5,401 nt of DNA, taken from NCBI GenBank assembly GCA_021791015.1, contig JAJYFH010000050.1, positions 1 through 5,401 on the forward strand, read 5' to 3'. This document shows, piece by piece, positions 1-4,298 of this stretch. The notes under the pieces were generated by a model that searched no databases, was not told the origin of the DNA, and saw only the letters and a program-made list of their open reading frames with translations. Position numbers and translations under genes: made by a program. This stretch comes from a bacterium (GTDB taxonomy: Bacteria > Patescibacteriota > CPR2 > UBA1875 > JAJYID01). Position 1 is the stretch's first letter; every line of letters starts with the position of its first letter.

Positions 1-114
1 TACAATACGTATCGGCCGCATGAATCTTTGGCCAACAAAACACCACTACAATATTTAAATAGTTTAGAAGGATTTGAAGGTTCAAATTTAGATTTCAGTG
101 TCCTAAATGTCTAG
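1..114 (+). CDS. Integrase-core (rve) transposase, C-terminal end, partial
   Basis: The first base is in frame, and 37 codons run to a TAG at 112-114. The peptide begins YNTYRPHESLANKTPLQYL. The pattern YN..RPH.SL..KTP..YL is the hallmark C-terminal end of DDE integrase-core transposases of the IS3/IS481 type, lying after the catalytic Glu. After it come about 18 residues without a recognised motif (EGFEGSNLDFSVLNV). The catalytic DDE residues lie outside the window, so the element could be intact or decayed. These enzymes cut and join the ends of an insertion sequence. The right terminal inverted repeat should lie shortly after the stop, but it cannot be identified without the left end. The family call is firm; the IS family is not resolved. 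Confidence 0.85.
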   Translation, partial: YNTYRPHESLANKTPLQYLNSLEGFEGSNLDFSVLNV

Positions 115-131
115 ACCCTGCACCAAATCGC

Positions 132-157
132 TTGACATTGGCATTTTGTGATATACT
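132..157 (+). promoter_or_regulatory. Promoter of the PsbP-like membrane protein gene
   Basis: A consensus -35 TTGACA (132-137) and a -10 TATACT (152-157) are seen, and TGA at 149-151 makes the latter an extended -10. The spacer is only 14 nt, short for a classical sigma-70 promoter, so the extended -10 may carry most of the activity. It implies an mRNA leader of about 30 nt that contains the strong Shine-Dalgarno AGAGGGG at 185-191. Confidence 0.6.
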
Positions 158-194
158 TTTGGTGTAATTATTTTTTGATAATTGAGAGGGGAAA

Positions 195-881
195 ATGGAA
201 CCAAACGAAATGAACGAAAAACCAAAGTTTAACTGGCAACGGTTGTTAATTACCGTCGGCATCGTGATTGTCACCGCTGGGGCAATTGGCGGTTCTACCT
301 GGTATGTTATGAACCAGCAAGCAAAGAACGATAAAGCAAATACTGACAAGCAAGTATCTGATTTGCAGAAACAAGTTGCTGACCTCCAGAAAGCACAAAC
401 TAAAACCACAACTGCCACAACTCCAGCAACGACTTCAACCTCAAATAATTCAAATACTACTACAAGTTACACTAACGGCACTACAAATGTTTCTTTTTCT
501 TATCCCAAGGACTACACCCTAAAAGACGTAACGAGCACACACGTTGGTTCAGGTGACCAATTTCCTTGGTATAACCAAACAGGTTTTGATATGGCGGAAC
601 TCCAGTTAACGAAAAATGGGGCAACAGTATTCGTCAAAATCATTGAATCAACAGATATGGACAAAGCACTGTCATCTATGGGCGACACCTCTAACAACAA
701 AACAGTAGTTCAATATGGCGATTACTCAGGGTATGTTGCTACTGCCTATGGCACTGGTTATGTCTCAAAAAATATCGTAGATACCATAGTAGGTAAAAAG
801 TATTCTATTGCAATTATGGCACCAGACCCAAGTTACTCAACAATGCTTGATTCAATCATAAGGTCGGTTAAATTTAACTAA
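195..881 (+). CDS. Membrane-anchored protein with coiled coil, Thr-rich linker and PsbP-like domain
   Basis: This is a 228-residue protein of unknown function. Its architecture is clear: a polar N-terminus (1-16), one hydrophobic helix (about 17-39, LLITVGIVIVTAGAIGG), a short coiled coil (about 45-68, with V54, L57, V61 and L64 in heptad positions), a Thr/Ser/Asn-rich linker (69-97), and a globular domain from about 98 to the end starting with VSFSYPKDY. An opening F-YP-x-(D/E)-(W/Y) strand and a closing 'Y...L.SI..S.KF' helix fit PsbP-like/DUF4367-type extracytoplasmic domains; this is a pattern judgement and moderately sure. No lipobox Cys is present, so the helix is probably an uncleaved anchor with the domain outside the cell. 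The start at 195 is set by AGAGGGG 3-5 nt upstream; a second Met at residue 6 lacks such a site. It is a single-gene unit with its own promoter and terminator. Confidence 0.85.
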   Translation: MEPNEMNEKPKFNWQRLLITVGIVIVTAGAIGGSTWYVMNQQAKNDKANTDKQVSDLQKQVADLQKAQTKTTTATTPATTSTSNNSNTTTSYTNGTTNVSFSYPKDYTLKDVTSTHVGSGDQFPWYNQTGFDMAELQLTKNGATVFVKIIESTDMDKALSSMGDTSNNKTVVQYGDYSGYVATAYGTGYVSKNIVDTIVGKKYSIAIMAPDPSYSTMLDSIIRSVKFN

Positions 882-899
882 AACTGGCAGATAACTACT

Positions 900-931
900 A
901 AAGGGAGATGCAATCAGGCACCTCCCTTTTT
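900..931 (+). terminator. Rho-independent terminator after the PsbP-like gene
   Basis: AAAGGGAG (900-907) pairs with CTCCCTTT (922-929) around a 14-nt loop, and the run of T continues to 931. It lies 18 nt after the stop codon. On the opposite strand the tail is poor in T, so it works mainly for the plus-strand gene, although it also stands downstream of the converging gene. Confidence 0.8.
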
Positions 932-968
932 GTATAACCACCCTGGTTAATAGTTCGTAGATTCTTTG

Positions 969-1154
969 CTATATATCTTTGTGCACTGTGTCTATGGCGT
1001 TCTCGCCCAATTCAATCACTCTGCCATCGTCAGAAATCGCTTGTGTTGGTGATAGGTCCGTATCAGGTTCACTGGCAATTTCGCTGGCGAGTGACGATAG
1101 TTCGGCAAATCCGCCGTCAGTGTCTGGTTCCGGTGCTATTTGGTTTATTGACAT
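969..1154 (-). CDS. Small acidic protein with two EPDTD motifs, unknown function
   Basis: This 61-residue protein starts at the ATG at 1154-1152. It is preceded on the minus strand by a good Shine-Dalgarno AAAGAGGT (1169-1162, about 8 nt from the start) and an extended -10 further upstream. A longer form from 1178 adds eight residues but would begin directly at the -10 box, so it is not chosen. The protein is strongly acidic, with no Cys or Trp and no hydrophobic segment long enough for a membrane. The motif EPDTD occurs at residues 9-13 and 29-33, with different synonymous codons in the two copies, which argues for selection on the peptide. Low hydrophobicity and many Asp, Glu, Ser and Pro suggest it is largely disordered. 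No family is recognised. The overlapping plus-strand frame (979-1212) has no ribosome binding site and is disfavoured. Confidence 0.6.
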   Translation of the reverse strand: MSINQIAPEPDTDGGFAELSSLASEIASEPDTDLSPTQAISDDGRVIELGENAIDTVHKDI

Positions 1155-1178
1155 ATTTATTACCTCTTTAGTGACCAT

Positions 1179-1187
1179 ATTTTACCA
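1179..1187 (-). promoter_or_regulatory. Extended -10 promoter for the acidic small gene
   Basis: On the minus strand, TGG followed by TAAAAT (1187 to 1179) forms an extended -10. Transcription would start near 1172, giving a short leader that still contains the AAAGAGGT ribosome binding site. No -35 is evident. The same nonamer, TGGTAAAAT, precedes tilS at 4284-4292 on the plus strand. Confidence 0.5.
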
Positions 1188-1195
1188 CAAAAACG

Positions 1196-1348
1196 CTACA
1201 GTCGGACTTTGATGTCGTCGTCCATATACAATCCCTCGGTGCATAGCAACTGGCGGAACGATTCGTTCAGGGCAAATACCGACCTGACATTATTGGTGAT
1301 ATAATCAAATAGTTCGTATAGGGTATTAGTTGCCCCACCAATAATTGA
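1196..1348 (-). pseudogene. C-terminal remnant of an unidentified minus-strand gene
   Basis: On the minus strand an open frame ends at TAG (1198-1196). It encodes a protein-like tail that includes TLYELFDYITNNVRSVF, then ALNESFRQLLCTEGLYMDDD and IKVRL. The mix of charged and hydrophobic residues looks genuine, while the competing plus-strand frames break up. The frame stays open back to 1384 but offers no ATG or GTG with a ribosome binding site. The only internal ATG would leave nine residues. Its 5' side runs into the hairpin at 1354-1385, so it appears cut off there. The acidic small gene lies 41 nt downstream on the same strand and may once have been its operon partner. The family is not recognised. 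An alternative is an intact short gene with a rare start codon such as ATT. Confidence 0.4.
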
Positions 1349-1353
1349 CCCTG

Positions 1354-1385
1354 AAAAATGCCTGCTATTAAGGCATTTTTTATTT
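1354..1385 (+). terminator. Bidirectional rho-independent terminator
   Basis: AAAAATGCCT (1354-1363) pairs perfectly with AGGCATTTTT (1371-1380) around a 7-nt loop, followed on the plus strand by TATTTT. Both strands end in a T run, so it can work either way; the plus-strand tail is longer. No plus-strand gene is seen between 1155 and 1353 to be terminated, so it may be a relic, or it may insulate the abiE operon from upstream transcription. Confidence 0.75.
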
Positions 1386-1429
1386 TACAAAATCATGAAC
1401 CCCGGCTGGGTTTGAACTTTTCTCGTCAT

Positions 1430-1458
1430 TTGACAGAAAAAACCCTTGCAGGAATTAT
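1430..1458 (+). promoter_or_regulatory. abiE operon promoter
   Basis: A perfect -35 TTGACA (1430-1435) is followed after 17 nt by AATTAT (1453-1458), a 4/6 match to the -10. Transcription would start near 1465, giving a leader of about 30 nt. A second option is TTGCAG (1446-1451) with CATAAT (1469-1474), also 17 nt apart but with a weak -35. In either case the inverted repeats at 1454-1492 cover the -10 or start-site region. Confidence 0.55.
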
Positions 1459-1474
1459 GTTTCATGTACATAAT
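1454..1474. promoter_or_regulatory. Inverted repeat IR1, putative AbiEi operator
   Basis: ATTATGT (1454-1460) and ACATAAT (1468-1474) are perfect inverted 7-bp arms around a 7-nt spacer. It overlaps the proposed -10 and start site. AbiEi-family antitoxins are known to bind paired inverted repeats in their own promoter cooperatively and repress it; assignment to this protein is inferred from position. Confidence 0.55.
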
Positions 1475-1492
1475 GTGTCTTAATAGGACACA
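1474..1492. promoter_or_regulatory. Inverted repeat IR2, putative AbiEi operator
   Basis: TGTGTC (1474-1479) and GACACA (1487-1492) are perfect inverted 6-bp arms, again with a 7-nt spacer. It abuts IR1, with centres 19 bp apart, and ends two bases before the abiEi ATG. The 3' arm overlaps the AGGA ribosome binding site (1485-1488), so the RNA hairpin could also mask translation initiation. Confidence 0.55.
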
Positions 1493-1494
1493 AT

Positions 1495-2337
1495 ATGTAC
1501 AGAAAAGATGAATTAATGAAGAAATTCTCCAAATCACTTGGCAATACCGAGGCTAGGCTTCTTTCCTCTTTGGCAGCGCAAGGAAAGACCGTCTTTACTC
1601 TACCCGAAGCCCAGGAGACAGCTGGCGTCTCTGATTACGCGATACGCCTTATACTTAGTGGCCTTGTTAAAAAGAAATGGCTGATCCGACTAACAAAGGG
1701 CAAATATCTAATCGTGCCATTCGAAGCCGGCGAAGAGGGAGAGCACACGGAGAACTGGTTCGTGATAGCCAAGAATTTAATCGAACCTAAGCCCTACTAT
1801 CTTTCTCACTACAGCGCTTTGGACATTCACGAGATGCTCACACAACCGGCGCTCACTGTTTATATCAGTACACCTGTCAGGAGAATACCGAAAAAGATTC
1901 TTGGGGCAACCTTCACTTTCATCTACACGAAAACAAATTCATTATGGGGACTTGAAGATAACTGGGTCACTCCTTCTCAAAAAGTGAGAGTCAGCGACCT
2001 CGAAAGAACCATCATCGACTGTCTCGACCGACCTGATCTTTGCGGCGGTATCAGTGAAGTCGCCAAAGGCATTTGGTCAAAGCGCAACGATATTAATTAT
2101 CACAAACTAGTTGATTATGCGCTGAAATATCATAAAAAGAGTGTCATCAAAAGGCTTGGATTTATCCTTGAAACATTTTCACTTAGCAAAGAATCGCTTC
2201 CACGGCTACAGAAGGAAATTACAAAAAGTTACACGTTGCTCGATCCGTCACTTCCCGCATCAGGCAAATTCAAAAACATGTGGAAGGTGAGAGCCAATTA
2301 CGAGCCAGATGAATTAGTGGAAATAACGAAAACATAA
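1495..2337 (+). CDS. abiEi: AbiEi-family type IV antitoxin
   Basis: This 280-residue protein is the antitoxin and transcriptional autorepressor of an AbiE type IV module. An N-terminal winged helix-turn-helix covers about residues 17-76: helices from NTEARLLSSLAAQG and LPEAQETAGVSDYAIRLILS, and a wing at WLIRLTKGKYLIVP. It is followed by the AbiEi C-terminal domain with YYLSHYSALDIHEM (101-114), RVSDLERTIIDCLDRPDLCG (165-184) and a C-terminal LLDPSLPASG segment. The SDLERT..DCLDRP..CGG block is typical of the family, and the length is normal. In type IV systems toxin and antitoxin do not form a stable complex; the antitoxin counteracts the toxin's effect and represses the operon through its DNA-binding domain. 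The start at 1495 has AGGA 6 nt upstream, while Met8 has no site. The abiEii start follows the stop after one base. Confidence 0.9.
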   Translation: MYRKDELMKKFSKSLGNTEARLLSSLAAQGKTVFTLPEAQETAGVSDYAIRLILSGLVKKKWLIRLTKGKYLIVPFEAGEEGEHTENWFVIAKNLIEPKPYYLSHYSALDIHEMLTQPALTVYISTPVRRIPKKILGATFTFIYTKTNSLWGLEDNWVTPSQKVRVSDLERTIIDCLDRPDLCGGISEVAKGIWSKRNDINYHKLVDYALKYHKKSVIKRLGFILETFSLSKESLPRLQKEITKSYTLLDPSLPASGKFKNMWKVRANYEPDELVEITKT

Positions 2338-2338
2338 C

Positions 2339-3142
2339 ATGATCCCACAAGCAGAGATTTCCAAATTAGCGTTTCGCGAGGGCATGAGTGACAAGGTAAT
2401 CGAGAAAGACTATGTCATCACCTGGATTCTTTTAGCTTTGGCAGGTTCAGAGCTTGCAAATTCTTTGGCTTTCAAGGGCGGCACAGCGTTAAAGAAGATC
2501 TACTTCCCTGATTATCGATATTCTGAGGACCTCGATTTTACACTCACACAAGAAATTGCAAATGAGGTCATTCTTCAGAAACTGGATCGAACCTTGGAAA
2601 GATTAGCGAAAGAGCAAGGCTTTCAATTTGCCGTACCTGCAGAGAAGGTCGAGGAACGTGAGGATAGCATAACGGCTTACATAAACTTTGTTGGACCATT
2701 ACAGGCAAGGCTGGAATCAAGAAATATCAAGGTCGATTTCACTCTTTCCGAGAAATTGATCTTTCCGATTGAACCCAAAGTAATCCATTCGCCTTACAGC
2801 GATGCTGTGATGCGAGCGTTCCCTACTTACTCTCTTGAAGAAATCCTAGTTGAAAAGCTTTGCGCCATCATCGGCAGAACTGAACCTCGTGATATTTACG
2901 ATGTGAACTATTTGTTCGGGGTAAACGATATTCATTTTCATAAAATCCCAGATGCTTTTCGTGAGAAGGCGGAATTCAAAGGCTATGATCCGCACAAACT
3001 GAAGGAAAGTCTTGATGACAAGGAAGACAAATACAACCGTCTGTGGGAGAGCCGATTGAAGCATCAGGTCAAGAACCTGCCTCATTTGGAAGAGACAAGC
3101 AGGCAGCTTAATCGGAACCTCAGAAAACATGACCTCGTCTGA
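2339..3142 (+). CDS. abiEii: AbiEii-family type IV toxin, nucleotidyltransferase fold
   Basis: This 267-residue toxin belongs to the AbiEii/AbiGii nucleotidyltransferase family. The family motifs are present in order: FKGGTALKK (45-53), then RYSEDLDFTL (60-69) with the metal-binding Asp64 and Asp66, then KVDFT (131-135) with the likely third acidic residue Asp133, and finally LEEILVEKLCAIIGR (166-180) with RDIYD (184-188). No catalytic motif is damaged, so it should be active. Characterised relatives transfer nucleotides; the mycobacterial MenT toxins modify the 3' ends of tRNAs, and AbiEii was described as GTP-binding. The substrate here is unknown. No convincing Shine-Dalgarno precedes the ATG, and the one-base gap after abiEi suggests translational coupling, which would tie toxin output to antitoxin translation. 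The gene ends with TGA, and no clear terminator follows it directly. Confidence 0.93.
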   Translation: MIPQAEISKLAFREGMSDKVIEKDYVITWILLALAGSELANSLAFKGGTALKKIYFPDYRYSEDLDFTLTQEIANEVILQKLDRTLERLAKEQGFQFAVPAEKVEEREDSITAYINFVGPLQARLESRNIKVDFTLSEKLIFPIEPKVIHSPYSDAVMRAFPTYSLEEILVEKLCAIIGRTEPRDIYDVNYLFGVNDIHFHKIPDAFREKAEFKGYDPHKLKESLDDKEDKYNRLWESRLKHQVKNLPHLEETSRQLNRNLRKHDLV

Positions 3143-3172
3143 CAGAGATAAGTCTTGCCAGAAATCGCTAAG

Positions 3173-3233
3173 AAATATTGAATATAGACATTAACTACTG
3201 AAAATATTGAACACTAATTTCGAAAAATATTGA
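3173..3233 (+). repeat. Three AAATATTGA direct repeats
   Basis: AAATATTGA occurs at 3173-3181, 3202-3210 and 3225-3233, with start-to-start spacings of 29 and 23 bp. Each copy is preceded by G plus an A run. The core AATATT is self-complementary. The third copy merges into the ribosome binding site of the mini-ORF at 3244. The set could be protein-binding sites or decayed sequence; the spacing is too irregular to name an iteron set. Confidence 0.5.
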
Positions 3234-3243
3234 GGAAAAAGTC

Positions 3244-3282
3244 ATGACACAAGAAAAGAAATCAACTTTTTGTATGAGTTGA
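3244..3282 (+). CDS. Possible 12-residue leader peptide
   Basis: ATG at 3244 opens MTQEKKSTFCMS and stops at TGA (3280-3282). A good Shine-Dalgarno, TGAGGAAA, lies about 8 nt upstream. The stop codon falls inside the 3' arm of one hairpin and touches the first arm of a second, much stronger one, so a translating ribosome would prevent the first hairpin from forming. That geometry resembles leader-peptide control, but no regulated gene with a matching attenuator follows closely. It may instead be the start of a lost gene. Confidence 0.3.
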   Translation: MTQEKKSTFCMS

Positions 3283-3283
3283 T
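3261..3283. repeat. Inverted repeat forming a 7-bp hairpin
   Basis: ATCAACT (3261-3267) pairs with AGTTGAT (3277-3283) around a 9-nt loop. It lies within the 12-codon ORF and shares bases 3282-3283 with the next hairpin. Confidence 0.6.
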
Positions 3284-3327
3284 GTTATCTCAAAAAGAGC
3301 ATGAACATGTCGTTTTTGAGATAACAT
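3282..3327. repeat. Perfect 15-bp inverted repeat (long hairpin)
   Basis: ATGTTATCTCAAAAA (3282-3296) and TTTTTGAGATAACAT (3313-3327) are perfectly complementary around a 16-nt centre, which itself folds (GCATG/CATGT, with one G-T pair). No T tract follows on either strand, so it is not a normal terminator. It could be a structured RNA, a cruciform site, or the relic of a small palindromic mobile element. Confidence 0.8.
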
Positions 3328-3350
3328 GGGTAACTTCCATCACACAGCTT

Positions 3351-3370
3351 TTTAGTAAGAACTTACTAAA
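3351..3370. promoter_or_regulatory. Near-perfect 20-bp palindrome, possible operator
   Basis: TTTAGTAAG (3351-3359) and CTTACTAAA (3362-3370) are perfect 9-bp inverted arms around a central AA. A smaller palindrome with the same AA centre, GGTA-AA-TACC, follows at 3374-3383. Palindromes with a 2-nt centre are typical binding sites for dimeric HTH or ribbon-helix-helix regulators. The site lies about 50 bp upstream of the promoter at 3423. Confidence 0.5.
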
Positions 3371-3417
3371 TTCGGTAAATACCTGAAAAATGGTTTGAAC
3401 GAACCAAAAACAAGGTA

Positions 3418-3450
3418 ACATTTTGATAAAAAGGTAAAATGTGAGATAAT
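3418..3450 (+). promoter_or_regulatory. Promoter with overlapping inverted repeat for the 54-aa ORF
   Basis: A -35 TTGATA (3423-3428), a 16-nt spacer and a -10 GATAAT (3445-3450) give a 10/12 match, with TGA at 3442-3444 making an extended -10. Inverted arms ACATTTT (3418-3424) and AAAATGT (3436-3442) cover the -35 and spacer, and AAGGTAA is repeated at 3412 and 3431. This fits a repressor-controlled promoter. Transcription should start near 3457, only a few bases before the ATG at 3460. Confidence 0.65.
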
Positions 3451-3459
3451 AGGACGGCC

Positions 3460-3624
3460 ATGGAAGATGAAAACCAGATGATAGATGAAGAAGATATGCT
3501 GGAAATTCTAGCCGAGCAGAATGACCCTGAGTTTCAAAAAGCATTGGCCCAGAGTGAGAAGGAGTTTGAACGAGGGGAAGTCGGAACAGAAGAAGAGCTC
3601 TTTGAGATTCTTAGACGGAAATAA
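3460..3624 (+). CDS. Small acidic antitoxin-like protein
   Basis: This 54-residue ORF begins MEDENQMIDEEDMLEILAEQ and is very acidic and probably helical. The segment NDPEFQKALAQSEKEFERG followed by EELFEILRR resembles the C-terminal toxin-wrapping tails of small antitoxins in RelE/ParE-type modules, which often read 'DPEF...L..S......G...S.EEL...L'. This is a pattern judgement, not a family match. It lacks the usual N-terminal DNA-binding part and no toxin ORF follows, so it is either an orphan or a remnant. The promoter -10 ends only 9 nt before the ATG, so the transcript would be nearly leaderless; the AGGA at 3451-3454 would lie outside it unless transcription starts further upstream. The palindromes upstream suggest regulated expression. 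Confidence 0.55.
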   Translation: MEDENQMIDEEDMLEILAEQNDPEFQKALAQSEKEFERGEVGTEEELFEILRRK

Positions 3625-3803
3625 ATATAAACCTGATCATCGTTAGCACATTTCTATGCTAGTCGGCTTAATTTTACCAACTCCCTGCTCATAGGTTCAA
3701 ACGCTGGTTACGCGAGTTTCTTCTTGCCTGGTTTTTCAAGCTGATCCAAGATGGAATAGTTCAAATTACGCACGATGGCGTCCACCAAACTTCGCCACTT
3801 TCT

Positions 3804-3825
3804 GTGGCTTCGCTTGGCGAGCCAC
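3804..3825. repeat. Hairpin with one bulge
   Basis: GTGGCT-T-CGC (3804-3813) pairs with GCGAGCCAC (3817-3825), giving nine base pairs with one bulged T and a 3-nt loop. It is GC-rich against an AT-rich background. It is followed by AAAATAAG rather than a T run, so it is not a plus-strand terminator. Confidence 0.55.
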
Positions 3826-3844
3826 TAAAATAAGAAAGAAGTTT

Positions 3845-3872
3845 GTCCAGCGTAGCTTTAGCGAAGTTGGAC
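3845..3872. repeat. Imperfect palindrome, possible dispersed palindromic element
   Basis: GTCCAGCGTAGC (3845-3856) folds against GCGAAGTTGGAC (3861-3872) with a TTTA loop: nine Watson-Crick pairs, one G-T and two mismatches. Read on the minus strand it encodes SNFAKATLDK. Peptides of the form SFAKAT.DK are, from memory and unverified, recurrent in Patescibacteria proteins, which would make this a dispersed palindromic repeat able to sit inside genes. Confidence 0.45.
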
Positions 3873-3889
3873 ATTTAAAACAATATCCT

Positions 3890-3966
3890 GGCAGGGTAGC
3901 TCAGTTGGTTAGAGCGCAGGACTCATAAGCCTGAGGTCGTGGGTTCAATCCCCACCCCTGCTACCA
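3890..3966 (+). tRNA. tRNA with anticodon CAU (Met or Ile2)
   Basis: A full 77-nt cloverleaf with encoded CCA is present. The acceptor stem is GGCAGGG/CCCTGCT (3890-3896 with 3956-3962, pair 1-72 being G-U). The D arm is GCTC/GAGC with loop AGTTGGTTA. The anticodon arm is CAGGA-CTCATAA-GCCTG with anticodon CAT. The variable loop is AGGTC, and the T arm is GTGGG-TTCAATC-CCCAC. The innermost anticodon-stem pair (31-39) is an A-G mismatch. The lack of a C-A 1-72 mismatch argues against the initiator. The CTCATAA loop suits elongator Met or the lysidine-modified Ile2, and the sequence alone does not decide. tilS lies about 330 nt downstream. Confidence 0.95.
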
Positions 3967-3982
3967 AGAAAATAAAATTTAA

Positions 3983-3988
3983 TTTAAT
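3983..3988 (+). promoter_or_regulatory. Candidate -10 box for leaderless SemiSWEET transcript
   Basis: TTTAAT (3983-3988), a 5/6 match, ends 7 nt before the ATG at 3996, and no Shine-Dalgarno is seen in the AT-only stretch between tRNA and start. This fits leaderless initiation. Base composition makes chance matches likely here, and read-through from the tRNA is an alternative. Confidence 0.3.
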
Positions 3989-3995
3989 AAAATAA

Positions 3996-4277
3996 ATGAT
4001 GATCACTATACTCGGCCTTGTGGCTGGCGCTTTAACGACATTCGCACAACTTCCACAGCTTTTAAAGATTCTGAAAACAAAATCGGTAGACGATATTTCA
4101 AAGGGAATGTATGTGATGCTCATAACAGGCGTTTCTCTGTGGGTGCTTTATGGCGTTCTTATCCGCTCAATCCCTGTCGTAGCTGCAAATGCTGTAGCAT
4201 TGGTTCTTGTGGTAACAATTTTATTTCTTGATGTATGGTACGGCAGACGGATTTTGAAAAGTGAAGAAGCCGAATAG
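3996..4277 (+). CDS. SemiSWEET sugar transporter (MtN3/saliva, PQ-loop family)
   Basis: This is a 93-residue half-transporter that works as a homodimer in the cytoplasmic membrane to move small sugars down their gradient. It has the expected three helices: about 4-26 (with the AQLPQLLKILKTKS PQ motif, Pro20-Gln21), 38-56 and 60-82. Trp49 and Asn65 match the sugar-contacting Trp48/Asn64 of Leptospira SemiSWEET. The phrase LKTKSVDDISKGMY is the usual cytosolic loop. Length is normal for the family. The start is MM; either Met could serve, and no ribosome binding site favours one. It lies 29 nt after the tRNA and 21 nt before tilS on the same strand. The transported sugar cannot be inferred. Confidence 0.93.
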   Translation: MMITILGLVAGALTTFAQLPQLLKILKTKSVDDISKGMYVMLITGVSLWVLYGVLIRSIPVVAANAVALVLVVTILFLDVWYGRRILKSEEAE

Positions 4278-4283
4278 GCAATA

Positions 4284-4292
4284 TGGTAAAAT
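4284..4292 (+). promoter_or_regulatory. Extended -10 for leaderless tilS transcript
   Basis: TGG plus TAAAAT (4284-4292) is an extended -10 that ends 6 nt before the tilS ATG, so the first transcribed base should be at or next to the A of the start codon. No -35 and no Shine-Dalgarno are seen. It begins 7 nt after the SemiSWEET stop, giving tilS its own start even if read-through also occurs. Confidence 0.55.
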
Positions 4293-4298
4293 CAATTT

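Larger units (their letters stand above)
3625..3889. other. Intergenic stretch without a convincing gene
   Basis: This 265-nt gap has only short open frames. On the minus strand, 3874-3761 encodes a 37-residue frame (MSNFAKATLDKLLSYFSG, then a WWTP-containing tail) with no well-placed ribosome binding site. The minus frame 3824-3708 encodes a 38-residue peptide with no ATG, containing WRSLVDAIVRNLNYSILDQL. A plus frame from 3671 to 3830 also has no start. All overlap the two hairpins listed separately. The best reading is non-coding or decayed sequence upstream of the tRNA. Confidence 0.5.

Noticed and set aside
95..418. Minus-strand 107-codon frame opposite the PsbP-like gene
   Set aside because: It is Cys/Phe-rich shadow sequence, crossing the transposase end and promoter, with no start signals.
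979..1212. Plus-strand 77-codon open frame
   Set aside because: It has no ribosome binding site or promoter, and it is antisense to a minus-strand frame that has both.
1396..1417. tRNA T-arm-like sequence on the minus strand (GTTCAAACCC)
   Set aside because: The flanking bases do not form a T stem or acceptor stem, and it is inverted relative to the tRNA at 3890, so it is not a matching attachment repeat.
2846..3130. Minus-strand 94-codon frame opposite abiEii
   Set aside because: It is antisense to the conserved RDIYD region of AbiEii; a coding shadow.
3140..3142. TGA recoded as an amino acid, as in some Patescibacteria lineages
   Set aside because: TGA falls at the expected end of AbiEii and no gene here contains in-frame TGA.
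3173..3233. CRISPR-like array
   Set aside because: The repeats are only 9 bp, number three, and have unequal short spacings; no cas genes are present.
3290..3544. Minus-strand 84-codon frame
   Set aside because: It runs through the hairpin, palindromes and promoter and is antisense to the 54-aa ORF; it has no ribosome binding site.
3923..4123. Minus-strand open frame ending in VAGVGIEPTTSGL
   Set aside because: This peptide is the well-known artefact of translating the antisense strand of a tRNA; the rest is antisense to SemiSWEET.
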